Origin: Skermanella pratensis | Lineage (GTDB): Bacteria; Pseudomonadota; Alphaproteobacteria; Azospirillales; Azospirillaceae | Direction of reading: 5' to 3' | DNA: 64,000 bases | NCBI RefSeq assembly: GCF_008843145.1 | Contig: NZ_CP030265.1 | Coordinates: forward strand, 1,970,001-2,034,000 | Shown here: positions 54,376 to 63,647 of the stretch, one piece after another | Numbering within the stretch: the first letter of the stretch is position 1 | How the letters are laid out: the number at the start of each line of letters is the position of its first letter | Notes under the pieces: model-generated | What the model was told of the DNA's origin: nothing | The model's input: only the letters and a program-made list of their open reading frames with translations | Databases searched by the model: none | Program-made: the position numbers and the translations under genes

Positions 54376-55229
54376 CGCGGCAGGAGGCGGGTGATGCTTC
54401 CCGGCCGGGGATGAACGGCGTCGCTGACCCTGTCTCGTGAGGGGGCTTGCAGGCTCTGATGCGGGCCTGCCGGCAGGTCCATCGCCGCCAAGGGCAGGGG
54501 AGACAAAGGCGGTTGGGGAGCATGCGGACGGCTCGCGGCGGTCCGGTCGGACACCGTGGCCGAAGCGGTTGCCCGTGGAGCCGAAGCGACAGGATTTTCC
54601 GTGACGGCAAGGCTCCGCGCAGCGGGAGTGCCGCCGATCGTGCCCCCGGATGGCCCGGGCAGCCAGTCCGCGCTATCGTCGTCGTAGGCGCCGGCTTCAC
54701 GCTGGGCGTTGATGCGATGGACTGCCGGCAGGCCGCGCAGTACGAGGCGGGCCAGCACGGTGTGCTCGTCCGTGCCAGTCTCCGGAATGTCCAGGCCGTC
54801 CGCTGCCGCACGCGCCAGGACATCGCGTGCGAGATCCAGGCGGTTGTGACGGATCGCATCCTGTATACCAGAGACGGCGGCGTGTTCAGCCTCGACACGG
54901 CGTGCGACCTCGTCCGGGCCGCGTTCGCCGCCGAGGGCACGGGCGACTTCGGCGCGCTCCAACTCGGCGCGCAGGATCGGGGCGAGGAGGGCGCGCAATC
55001 TCTCGGTATCGACAAGTCCGGCCTGCATGGCATCGCTCAGAAGATCGAGCACGGCGTCCGTCGCGACGCCGAGGCGCCGCGCGCGTTGCCGTGCGGGAGC
55101 CAGGACCTGGGTGCGAAGCGAGATGCGGAGGTCGGCACCGCCGGCTTTCGAAAAGCGCGGGCAGGCGGGAAGAGTGCGGCGCCAGTAGTAGGTCGCGCCG
55201 CGCCGGTAGAGATGGGTGTCCAGTGCCAT
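54360..55229 (-). CDS. DUF6538-type N-terminal half of the same integrase
   Basis: Starts MALDTHLYRRGATYYWRRTL at 55229 with CGGAG upstream. The DUF6538-like DNA-binding region (first 60 or so residues) is followed by a helical part and a Pro/Ser/Ala-rich linker. The frame ends at 54360, overlapping the catalytic half by 16 bp. A shorter relative remains at 26841-27033. Confidence 0.7.
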   Translation of the reverse strand: MALDTHLYRRGATYYWRRTLPACPRFSKAGGADLRISLRTQVLAPARQRARRLGVATDAVLDLLSDAMQAGLVDTERLRALLAPILRAELERAEVARALGGERGPDEVARRVEAEHAAVSGIQDAIRHNRLDLARDVLARAAADGLDIPETGTDEHTVLARLVLRGLPAVHRINAQREAGAYDDDSADWLPGPSGGTIGGTPAARSLAVTENPVASAPRATASATVSDRTAASRPHAPQPPLSPLPLAAMDLPAGPHQSLQAPSRDRVSDAVHPRPGSITRLLPRWNGR

Positions 55230-55341
55230 GGTCCGCTCCGTGGTCCGGAGCGTCGTCGGCGGCACACCCGGACGGCACAGCACGGAAACCGGTGCTTATG
55301 CCGCCTGGAAGTACTGGAAAATCAAGGCTTTGGGAGAGAAG

Positions 55342-55359
55342 TTGGTTGGGGGACTAGGA
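55342..55359. repeat. 18-bp att-like repeat, copy 2
   Basis: TTGGTTGGGGGACTAGGA, identical to 27178-27195; here it continues ATTC, as in a tRNA T-arm. It lies 113 bp upstream of the DUF6538 integrase start. Confidence 0.5.
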
Positions 55360-55529
55360 TTCTCGGCCCATCAGGCGATCACCCGTTCCCTCTCAGGTCA
55401 GACAGTCTTCGCTGCCTGACCATCCCCGTGAGCAATTACAAAATTTCGATGCCGAGATTCTTTCGACCGTGCCTGTCCGCTCGCCCCCGAACGCACCCTT
55501 ATCCGCTATCTCTCAATTAGGAGGTAGTT

Positions 55530-55841
55530 TTGAGCCTGGACTTGACTGCCGATGAAGTTGCTAAAATGCTTCGCGTAACGCCGCAGTGCGTTCGTCGCTG
55601 GGCAGCGGCATGCAAGCTTCCGGGATACCGCATCCTGGGTGACTCGTGGCGCTTCAAGAAAGATGAGGTGGAAGCGTGGATAGAAACCCAGAGGCCTAAG
55701 CCTCCGAAACCTAAGGAGAAAATTGAATGGCGTCCATCTATCTCCGCAGCTCAGTCTACTGGGGTCGTGCCACCGTCGCAGGGGTCGAGCACCGCAAGTC
55801 TCTTGAAACAGCGTCTCGGCCTGAAGCCGAAAGCCGCCTGA
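55530..55841 (+). CDS. Excisionase-type HTH protein
   Basis: 103 residues from TTG at 55530 preceded by a perfect AGGAGGT. The HTH_17/MerR-like domain covers residues 1-55: LTADEVAKMLRVTPQCVRRW, GYRILGDSWRFKKDEVEAWI. The C-terminus (IEWRPSISAAQSTG...) overlaps the integrase start by 115 bp in another frame. Its position just before the integrase suits a recombination directionality factor. Confidence 0.75.
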   Translation: MSLDLTADEVAKMLRVTPQCVRRWAAACKLPGYRILGDSWRFKKDEVEAWIETQRPKPPKPKEKIEWRPSISAAQSTGVVPPSQGSSTASLLKQRLGLKPKAA

Positions 55842-56809
55842 AGCAGTGGGTCGAGTACTTGAAAAATCCTCAGCCGGTCGCGATTGAACTCCCGGAGCGA
55901 ACATTTGAGTCATTGGCCATGCTGTTCATCGACAAGCACCTGCCGCGGCTGAAGCCGAACAGCATCAAGCGTTACGAGCAGTCGATCCGCCGCCTGATCG
56001 CGCTCTATGAGGGCCGGGACGCGATGAGGTTCACTGCGGCAGCACTGGCCGAGTTTGAGACCGCCCGCAGAGCACAGGGAGTCCAGCCGGCGACCATCCG
56101 TCGTGATCTCGCATGCCTGTCGAGCATGCTGAGCCTGGCACCGGAACTCTGGGGGGATGACGACTTGGTCGTCGCCAACCCGGTGCCGGCTTATTTGAAA
56201 CGACACCGGAAAACTCTCCGGGAAGGAGAGCCGGGCAAGCGCTACCTGACTAAGCATGAAGAGGTCGCGCTACTCGAAGCCGTCAAGGACATTCCGGTGC
56301 TGTGGCAGAACATTGCCGTCGCTATCGACACGGGGCTCCGGAGCATGGAGCAGTTTGCGCTCCGCATCAAAAACGTCGATCTCGTCCGCGAACGCATCAC
56401 TGTTCCCGCCGACGAGGCAAAGAGCCACCTTTCCCGCACTGTTCCACTGCGGAAGCGATCTGTCGAGATTCTGCGGGAAGTGATAGCCGGACGGAAGACG
56501 GGATACGTTTGGACCAATCCGGCGACAGGGAAGCACTACACACGGTTCACACGGGGCTTGGCGGGAGCTGTGAAGCGCGCTGGGGTAGAGCCTATCGTGT
56601 GGCACGACCTGCGCCGCACGTGCGGGTGCCGGCTGCTGCAGGACGACCAGATGGCGCTCGCTGGGGTTAGTAGGTGGCTCGGGCACCAGACTGTCGCGCA
56701 GACCCAGCGGGCCTACGCATTCCTTGAGATTGACAACCTTCATGACGCTATCCGCAGAGATCCCCCGGTCTTGCTAGCAGTCCCCGGTGGGCATGCCAAA
56801 ACGGGGTAA
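55727..56809 (+). CDS. Tyrosine integrase of the island
   Basis: 360 residues. Core-binding domain about 60-160 (ESLAMLFIDKHLPRLKPNSI). Catalytic residues are all visible: AIDTGLRSMEQFALRI (Arg I), VPADEAKSHLSRTVPL (Lys region), VWHDLRRTCGCRLL (His-x-x-Arg), VSRWLGHQTVAQTQRAYAFL (His and Tyr). It lies 172 bp from the right attachment site and should catalyse insertion into the tRNA 3' end. Confidence 0.92.
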   Translation: MASIYLRSSVYWGRATVAGVEHRKSLETASRPEAESRLKQWVEYLKNPQPVAIELPERTFESLAMLFIDKHLPRLKPNSIKRYEQSIRRLIALYEGRDAMRFTAAALAEFETARRAQGVQPATIRRDLACLSSMLSLAPELWGDDDLVVANPVPAYLKRHRKTLREGEPGKRYLTKHEEVALLEAVKDIPVLWQNIAVAIDTGLRSMEQFALRIKNVDLVRERITVPADEAKSHLSRTVPLRKRSVEILREVIAGRKTGYVWTNPATGKHYTRFTRGLAGAVKRAGVEPIVWHDLRRTCGCRLLQDDQMALAGVSRWLGHQTVAQTQRAYAFLEIDNLHDAIRRDPPVLLAVPGGHAKTG

Positions 56810-56841
56810 ATCGGCACACTTCCCGGCACACTCGGCAAAGC

Positions 56842-56877
56842 AAAAAGCGGCAGATTCACTGGAGTTGCCGCTTTTTT
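56842..56877 (+). terminator. Intrinsic terminator after the integrase
   Basis: AAAAAGCGGCA (56842-56852) pairs with TGCCGCTTTTT (56866-56876), followed by T. Classic stem plus T tract, 33 bp after the integrase stop. Confidence 0.85.
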
Positions 56878-56944
56878 CATTCCTTCGTGGTAGGCACAAG
56901 ATTTCGGCACAGGCACAAGGATCAATTTTGGCCAGGGCAAGAAA

Positions 56945-56978
56945 AAACCCGCTAAGTCATTGACCTAGCGGGTTTTAA
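56945..56978 (-). terminator. Terminator hairpin beside the right tRNA fragment
   Basis: On the minus strand AAAACCCGCTA pairs with TAGCGGGTTTT and runs into TTCTTG. It is located like the hairpin at 11242-11277 and similar in sequence, so both copies of the tRNA end carry their own terminator. Confidence 0.7.
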
Positions 56979-56981
56979 TTC

Positions 56982-57021
56982 TGGTAGCGGAGGAGGGATT
57001 TGAACCCCCGACACAAGGATT
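56982..57021 (-). repeat. Right island attachment site: 40-bp tRNA 3' half
   Basis: Identical to 11283-11322. The next bases (ATGATGATGCG on plus) keep an anticodon-like CAT on the minus strand, but a tRNA D-arm and 5' acceptor strand are not seen in 57030-57100. So this copy is also not a full tRNA, which points to another element to its right. Confidence 0.75.
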
Positions 57022-57183
57022 ATGATGATGCGTGTGTTACTAATAGTTTCTATGGCTTAGGACCGTTTTTCTGGGTTTTTCCTGGAGTCTCAGCATGTCT
57101 CGCCGCGTATTACTGCATTACGGTTCTATCAAACCCGTGTGAGCTATGGCGGCATTTGGGTGACGAGGTGTTCAGGCGGTGCT

Positions 57184-57756
57184 TTATGATGTCGACACGC
57201 TGACCTCAATGCCGTCAGAGAATCTGACGCCCTGAATGACTTTGGGTAACTGGTTTTCGCCCTTCAGCTTCCGCCAAGTCTTGCCAGCTGCCGTGATGAG
57301 CTTGAAGACCATGAGCTTGGCTGTGAGGGTGATGAATGCTGTCACCGGCTGGAAGCGCAATCGGACGGAGAGCCCGCAGGACGCATAGATCAGGCGAATG
57401 ATGAGTTCGGGAAGGTCATTCTGCGCATCCCGGCGCTCGCCCCATTGGGTCAGGTTGGTGGCGTTGATCCACTGCATCGGAGCGCCGGGTCCCAGTTCCG
57501 GAAGCGGGAGCGCAGGTCTGGCGGTTGTGGTCACCCCGCCGTCGACGAAGCTGAGACCCTTCGCCTCCAGCGCCTTGCGATCGCCTCAGCGTTGTTGGGC
57601 ATCGGCGTCCGCTGCCCGCGCTCGAAATCCGCCACGGTGGAGATGCCAATGCCCGCAGCCGCAGCCAGATCCTGCTGGGACCATGCGAGCAGTGCGCGGG
57701 CGGCGCGAACTTGTTGGGGTGTTATACCGCATTCAGAAGATTCTGACTCTTGAAGA
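57184..57756 (-). pseudogene. XRE-type gene fused by deletion to an IS256 transposase tail
   Basis: The minus strand from about 57756 reads an XRE HTH (ITPQQVRAARALLAWSQQDL, GIGISTVADFERGQRTP). After AEAIA a one-base shift (A2 to A3 near 57588) gives KALEAKGLSFVDGG and runs into the frame MQWINATNLTQWGERRDAQN, DLPELIIRLIYA, the start of a domain seen at the N-termini of several large anti-phage-type proteins. From about 57330 it becomes MVFKLITAAGKTWRKLKGEN and VIQGVRFSDGIEV, the tail of an IS256-type transposase. So most of a larger gene has been deleted. Confidence 0.55.
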
Positions 57757-57850
57757 GGCTGGCTAGGGCTGGTGAAAGGTTGCTACCGGGGCTTGCAGGA
57801 GCAGGCAGTTTGTGATTCGGTTTCACTGCGGTGATTTACGGAGGAACAGG

Positions 57851-58917
57851 ATGGTGGCTGTTGCGATCCGGCGAGACATTGCGGCGGGCGACTTGCGACG
57901 GCAGGTTCGCCTGGAGCGGGACGGTCGGGTTGCCAGTCGGCTCCTGGCGCTGGCGGCGGTGCTCGATGGCGTCAGCCGTGAGCAGGCCGCTCGCCTCGGC
58001 GGAATGGATCGGCAGACCCTGCGGGACTGGGTTCACCGCTTCAACGAAGCGGGTGTGGAAGGCCTACGCGACCGTACCCGACCCGGTCGGCCTTGCCTAC
58101 TGGCCGAGGAGTTGCTCCCGGAGTTGGCAGCCTTGATCGCCGACGGTCCGCAGATTGAGCGCGATGGTGTGGTGGAGTATCGCCTGTCGCATATCCGCGA
58201 GCTGTCCCGGCGTCATTTCGGCGCTGACTACAGTCAGGGCGGCATGCACGCTGTGCTGCGTCGGATGGGCTTTTCCTGGCTGAAGCCCCGGCCGATCCAC
58301 CCCAGGACCGACCTGGCTGCCCAGGAGGCGTTTAAAAAAACTTTGCCCAGACGGTGGCGAGCATCCAGGATCAGCATCCCAACGCCGAGCGGGTGGAGGT
58401 CTGGTTCCAGGACGAGGCCAGGGTTGGCCAAAAAGGCTCGCTGACCCATCTGTGGGCACCAACTGGCACGCGGCCGAGGGCGGTGCGTGACCATCGCTTC
58501 AAGTCCGCCTACATCTTCGGCGCGGTGTGCCCGGAGCGGGATACCGGTGTGGCCCTGGTGGTTAGCCGAGCCAGCACCGAGGCGATGAACCTCATGCTCA
58601 CCGAAATCAGCCAGGCAGTCGGCGACACGGCGCACGCCGCCGTGCTGATCGACGGAGCCGGCTGGCACAGCGCAAACGATCTCATGGTGCCGACCAACAT
58701 CACCCTCGTCCCGTTGCCGCCCTACAGCCCAGAGCTCAATGCCATCGAGCGTCTGTGGCAGGTCATGCGAGACACCCTGCTCTCACACCGCCTGTTCACC
58801 GATCTCAACCACATCATCGAGGTCTGCTGCACAACCTGGAATGCTCTCCTTAACCAGCCAGGACGGATCCGATCCACATGCGGCTATGCCTGGGCGGCTC
58901 CGGTCAAAATTTCCTGA
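57851..58917 (+). CDS. IS630-family transposase in two frames joined at an A7 run
   Basis: Frame 1 from the ATG at 57851: an HTH (LDGVSREQAARLGGMDRQTL) and a winged second HTH (LSRRHFGADYSQGGMHAVLR). Frame 2 from about 58341: VEVWFQDEARVGQKGSLTH (first Asp), AAVLIDGAGWHSANDLM (second Asp) and PYSPELNAIERLWQVMRD (Glu). The switch is exactly at TTTAAAAAAAC (A7 at 58334-58340); a -1 slip gives KNFAQTVASIQDQH. Either programmed frameshifting or one missing A would yield a full protein of about 355 residues. Confidence 0.82.
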
Positions 58918-59462
58918 ACTTGGTATTAGGGGATCAATCATTGGTCATGCCATAAATGTTGGAGCAGGCCGATGAACCTGCTCTGGTTCGAAGCGCCTGG
59001 TTCCCTTAAAGGTGCGCTCGTCTTCGGACGCGTGATACTGCATCTTGCATGCCAGCGCCTCCATGGTGCTGGCGATCAGGATGGGCGATGCCCTGCCGGT
59101 TGCGGTGCCTTCCAGGCCAGGGCGATGCCGGCGACTGCCCAGCTGAGCTGCTGCACGAACAGCGCACCGCCGATACCGGCACCACACGCTCCTGATGGAA
59201 GCGCATCGACGGGCGCAGACCGAGGCTGCGGTCGATGCGATCACCGTCAAACGCATCAGACGAAGGCACAATCCAGGCGAGGTTTGCCTTCATCCGACGG
59301 TGTAAGGTCGTTTGACGAAACGGCGCAGCGCGGACCCTTCCTCTTGTGCGCCCAGGCTAATGGGCTCGCGCAAAAGGTAACGAAATTCTTTTGCAACCTT
59401 CAACCAAGAATGCTAAACGCCGCGACCTTCGATACCGAATCACGGTAGCATGCGGGACTGCG
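58918..59462. other. Gap without a recognisable gene
   Basis: Short frames on both strands are Arg/Ser/Cys-rich and match no family I know. It probably holds the IS630 right end and the promoter of the next gene. Confidence 0.4.
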
Positions 59463-62400
59463 ATGATTATTCAGCCTTCAAAAATTGGCGCCTATGTGTC
59501 CCTGGGACATTGCGATCGTTTCCTGCACCTCACGGCTGTCGAGCAAACCAGCGCGGCCGCCGGCAGCCCGGAGCAGCCGGCAGCCGAAGGGGTAACTCGC
59601 GCCGAGCTCCGGGGCCGGGAAACCGAAGCAATGGTCGCGGAACTGCTCGAAGGGAGGGGCTTTGAAAAGCAGGACGGCGGCGGGCTTCGCGACCTGATCA
59701 AGAGCGTGGAGGGAACGGGCCGACCGCGCTACGCGACACAATGTCCCGTCCGCGGGTGCCTCGTGGTGGATGCGGCGGACGTGACCGTTTCTGGCTCGAT
59801 CGACGTCTTGATGGTCGATCGCAACGAAGCGAAGGGCCACATCCGCCTGACCGTGCTCGAATGCAAGAGTTCCGGCCGAATGTGGAGTGCCGCCTTGCTG
59901 CAGACGGCGCTGTACGTCAAGCTCCTACGGGATGACCTTCCGGCGGAGGTGCAGGTTCGGGCGAACATCGTGACCCGCGATCCGGACACGGATCGGGTGT
60001 CGGAGGAGAGCGTGTTCGATGCCGGCTTGCCGGAGCTGGACCTGGAGGTCGGCCTCACCGACGCCATGTCGATCATCCGCCAGCAGATTGAGCTGGCCGG
60101 AGCGGAACTGCCAGCGCCGTATTTTGCCGAAAGATGCCAATTCTGCCCCCATATCGAACGCTGCTTTGCGGAAGCCATCGACGGCCGACTGGATTGGGCG
60201 GTTCTGGGGCTGCCGCCTGCCGAGCGGGACGCCTTGGTGCGGGAGGGCGCTCCCTATGCCGAAGACAACGTCGATCGCGCCAAAGTCAAGGCCGCTTTCC
60301 GCCGTGGTCTGCGCCGAAACAAGTCGCAGCTTCAGCGCCTGTATCGGCTGCGCAGCGCCTATTACGGTGCGGCTGCCGGTCAGGAGCAGCGGCGCGATGA
60401 AGTACTTCCCCGAAGCATCGGCCGCCTCCCCTGTGCTGGACCCAATCCGCTCAAGAAGGTGTTCGTGCGGGTCGTGCCCGATGCGCAACGGCGGCGCATT
60501 GCCGCGCTGGGTGTCCGCGTGCGAGTCGAGCGGTACGACGAGCCGGCGCAGACCCTTATGGACGCGTCTTGGAGCATGTCCAAGGACGACGAGTCGGAGA
60601 GGCAGACGCTGCTCACGATGGCCCGGCACATCGGCGACGTGCTGGCGCCGGATGCGCAAACGGGCAACGTCTGCTTCCATGCCTATTTCTGGTCTGAGGA
60701 CGAATTCATCTTCCTCATCGACCGGCTTTATGCGTGCGCGCAGGAACGCTCCGACGACCCGCTCCTCATGCTGGCTGCCGGTCTGACCGAGCGGGATGCA
60801 CCGGAACTGCATCTGGGCACACGCCTGCCGCGAGTGACCCATCTCCGGAATTATATCCAGCAAAGAACGAATTTGGCCAGCATCGGCGTCTCGCTCCTCG
60901 AGGTTTCCTTCCTGGACTGGGCTGGGCGCACGGACGCCGCTTGGCTGGCGGAATTGCCGGTTCTGGCGTGCTGCCTGGGAGACGGCGAGACGGACTGGCC
61001 GCTGGACGCCGGCACCGTGCGCCAGCGGCTACGCCAGCGCCCGAACTTCTTCGATCGCCTTGACCCAACGATGGTCGAACGCATCCAGGACGACGCCGCT
61101 TTCCGAAAGGCATTCATCGGTGTCTGGTTTAACGCGCTCACGTCCGTCGAAAGGGCCCTGGCGGCGCTCCACGGCACCAACACCATGCCTGCGATCCCTG
61201 TGCACCGGGAGAACCCTGTGCGGGTTCCGCTGGCGGATACCGCGCGTCCTCTCATCGAGGCGGCGCGGCAGTATCTGGAGGGCTCGCAGGACAACGTGCG
61301 CCGCGCGTGGTACGCAAAGCACCTCAACAGCATTGAGGAACTGGTGAGTTCGGGAACGGCGATTGAACTGACCAATCCAGTTTGGGCGGAATACAACGCC
61401 AAGGACGAGAACGACGACCGCCTCTGGCTGGAAGGCGAGACCGACGCGGAGGCGCTAGTCGCGCTGGGAGACGCCACCGGCGGAACTGACGGAGCCCGGG
61501 CGCTACGGCTCAAGGAACTGGGCAGGCAAGCCACCGATGCTCTCGGCAATCTGAAGCTGCGCAAGGACCTTCGGGCCGTTCCGATCACGCACACCCAGAC
61601 CGTACTGACCTCCGAGGACATCGTAGACCAAGGCATCGAACTGACGATTCTGAAGATCGAAGAGCTGCGGCTGGGAGGGCGGGCCGTGGCGAAGGCGCTT
61701 CCTCGCCAGACGCCACGGCAGAATGGCGTGGAGAGCAGGGCACGCGCTTGGCAGGACACCGAGCCGGGCGCACCCCTTTGCCGTGCCGATGGGCAGGCGG
61801 TGAACCGTTTTGTCGTCTTCAAAGACTTCGAGCCGGTCGACCCCAGGGTCCGTGCCGCGCTCGCCAAGTTCGCAGACGTGGACCGCGACACGACGTTGGG
61901 AGCGCTCGACTGGTGGAAATCCGACACACTGCCGGAGGACATTGCGCTGACCGACGCAGAACGGCTGCGCCTTGAGACGACGTTCAAGGCCTACGCCCAC
62001 CTGCGTGAAGCGTGCAGTGACGAGTTCCTCGCTTTCCGGACGGCGCTGGAGCGGACCCGAGATGCAGTTGGTGTCGGCCAAAGCCTGGCGAACCTGGAAG
62101 CGGCTATTGCGGCTACCCTCGTAACCTACGATCCGGATCGTCCCAAGGCGTCCAGGGAATCGACATACGAGCAGACCGCCGCGGATGCCGCGCAACGCAT
62201 CGTGATCGACTTGCTGCCCCGCCGCCTGGGCCTTGTGCAGGGGCCTCCCGGAACGGGGAAGACGGAATTCGCCGCCCTGGCCATTCTCGTCTGGGCGCTG
62301 ATTCAAGGCGAACGCACACCGGAGGATCTTCCTGCCGTCTTCGTGACAGGCGTTTCCCACCAATCGGTTTCGAACGTTCTTCGCCGCTGCGCGGCGGTTG

Positions 62401-63647
62401 CCCCGCTTCTGGCCGGAGCTTGGCGGGCGACGACGCGGCGCGCCGGTGCGGCGATCCGAATTGAACGGTGGTCCGTCGATCCGAAACACACATTGCTCGA
62501 GGCGCCGCTCGCCGGACCACAACGGCGCCTCTCGATCGTCGATTCTCGGATCGACGTCGTTCAGGGCCGGGCTCAGGCAGAATGTTACGACGACGGGCAA
62601 CTGCGTAAGTGGGGGGACATCCTGGAGCAGCTTGCCGTGCGCATCGTCGGATGCGTCACGGCGCAGCTGCCCAACTTGGCCCCAGACGCTCCTATCCTTG
62701 CAAAGCCCTTCCGTTACATGGTCTTTGACGAGGCGAGCCAGACGAAGCTCCAAGACGCCCTCCTCGCGCTACCCCTGCTCGACCATGAGCGTGGACAGGC
62801 GCTCGTGATCGGCGATCACCGGCAGTTGGGTCCTGTGGAGAAGGGCGTCGGCGAGGCCGACCTTCGCTACCTCGTACGCCGCCACCAGCCCTACGGCAGC
62901 TTCTACGACTTCGTTAGCAAGCACGTCCAACCGGTGGCGCTGTCCTACACGTTTCGCCTTCAGGAGGACGCATGGCGGCTGATCGCATCCGTGTACAAGG
63001 ACGATGCGGTGCGGCTTCTCGGGCGTGCACGGGGCGATGCGCCGCATCCCTCCAAAGCATCCGGACTGCTGAGCGACGCTGTGGACTGGGAGGGCGTGTG
63101 CCTGTTGACCTACGATTCGATCCGCTGGCCGGGCGATCAAAAAGTCAACCCGATCGAAGTGGCCATCATTGAGAGGTTGTTCCAGAATGGCTCCAAGGCG
63201 ATCCTGGACCAGACCGCCATTCTCGCCCCGTTCAAGGCGCAAGAGCAGGAACTCATAAAAAACTTTACAAAACAGCGGGTCGGAACGGTCGATTCCATGC
63301 AGGGCTCCGAGCGGCCGACGGTCATTTATTCGGCGACGGGAGCGGCTGCCGCCTTGACGCGCTTTGAGGAGTTCATGATCGACCTGCGGCGTGCCAACGT
63401 TGCGATGTCCCGGTCGAAGAAGCGCCTCATCGTCATCGCGTCCCAGGACCTGCTCAGCTACACGCCATCGGACCCCGAAGCGTTCGAGGTGATGCGGATA
63501 TGGAAGCATCTGCGTCGATACGCGGATAAGCGACTGGACGGTTCGCCATACGACGTCACCGTTACAGATGAGGACGGAAAGATCCGCAGGATCGCAGTGG
63601 AGGCCCTGCAGGTCCGTCATCCGGCGGAGCAGGCAGAGGAAGCGTGA
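59463..63647 (+). CDS. Cas4-like Fe-S nuclease fused to Dna2-like SF1 helicase
   Basis: 1394 residues from the ATG at 59463 (a start 24 codons upstream is possible). N-terminal PD-(D/E)XK nuclease: SIDVLMVD and LTVLECKSSG (Glu-x-Lys near 133-135). Four Cys suited to an Fe-S cluster: C17 and CQFCPHIERC (225, 228, 234). A long middle region follows (about 240-880). C-terminal SF1B helicase: GPPGTGKTE (about 927), FDEASQTKLQDALL (about 1088), IGDHRQLGPV, YTFRLQEDAWRL, VDSMQGSERPTVIY and RRANVAMSRSKKRLIVIAS. This is the TM0106-RecB-like nuclease/AAA_11-AAA_12 helicase arrangement. A defence role is suggested by context only; DNA repair is the alternative. Confidence 0.85.
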   Translation: MIIQPSKIGAYVSLGHCDRFLHLTAVEQTSAAAGSPEQPAAEGVTRAELRGRETEAMVAELLEGRGFEKQDGGGLRDLIKSVEGTGRPRYATQCPVRGCLVVDAADVTVSGSIDVLMVDRNEAKGHIRLTVLECKSSGRMWSAALLQTALYVKLLRDDLPAEVQVRANIVTRDPDTDRVSEESVFDAGLPELDLEVGLTDAMSIIRQQIELAGAELPAPYFAERCQFCPHIERCFAEAIDGRLDWAVLGLPPAERDALVREGAPYAEDNVDRAKVKAAFRRGLRRNKSQLQRLYRLRSAYYGAAAGQEQRRDEVLPRSIGRLPCAGPNPLKKVFVRVVPDAQRRRIAALGVRVRVERYDEPAQTLMDASWSMSKDDESERQTLLTMARHIGDVLAPDAQTGNVCFHAYFWSEDEFIFLIDRLYACAQERSDDPLLMLAAGLTERDAPELHLGTRLPRVTHLRNYIQQRTNLASIGVSLLEVSFLDWAGRTDAAWLAELPVLACCLGDGETDWPLDAGTVRQRLRQRPNFFDRLDPTMVERIQDDAAFRKAFIGVWFNALTSVERALAALHGTNTMPAIPVHRENPVRVPLADTARPLIEAARQYLEGSQDNVRRAWYAKHLNSIEELVSSGTAIELTNPVWAEYNAKDENDDRLWLEGETDAEALVALGDATGGTDGARALRLKELGRQATDALGNLKLRKDLRAVPITHTQTVLTSEDIVDQGIELTILKIEELRLGGRAVAKALPRQTPRQNGVESRARAWQDTEPGAPLCRADGQAVNRFVVFKDFEPVDPRVRAALAKFADVDRDTTLGALDWWKSDTLPEDIALTDAERLRLETTFKAYAHLREACSDEFLAFRTALERTRDAVGVGQSLANLEAAIAATLVTYDPDRPKASRESTYEQTAADAAQRIVIDLLPRRLGLVQGPPGTGKTEFAALAILVWALIQGERTPEDLPAVFVTGVSHQSVSNVLRRCAAVAPLLAGAWRATTRRAGAAIRIERWSVDPKHTLLEAPLAGPQRRLSIVDSRIDVVQGRAQAECYDDGQLRKWGDILEQLAVRIVGCVTAQLPNLAPDAPILAKPFRYMVFDEASQTKLQDALLALPLLDHERGQALVIGDHRQLGPVEKGVGEADLRYLVRRHQPYGSFYDFVSKHVQPVALSYTFRLQEDAWRLIASVYKDDAVRLLGRARGDAPHPSKASGLLSDAVDWEGVCLLTYDSIRWPGDQKVNPIEVAIIERLFQNGSKAILDQTAILAPFKAQEQELIKNFTKQRVGTVDSMQGSERPTVIYSATGAAAALTRFEEFMIDLRRANVAMSRSKKRLIVIASQDLLSYTPSDPEAFEVMRIWKHLRRYADKRLDGSPYDVTVTDEDGKIRRIAVEALQVRHPAEQAEEA

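Noticed and set aside
57000-57100. Complete tRNA-Met at the right island end
   Set aside because: The 3' half and an anticodon-like CAT are present, but no 5' acceptor strand or D arm follows.
57184-57534. Independent 116-residue hypothetical gene
   Set aside because: It is the frame-shifted continuation of an XRE-type gene joined to an IS256 transposase tail.
58945-59271. Cys/Arg-rich minus-strand frame next to the IS630
   Set aside because: No family resemblance, no ribosome site and shadow-like composition.
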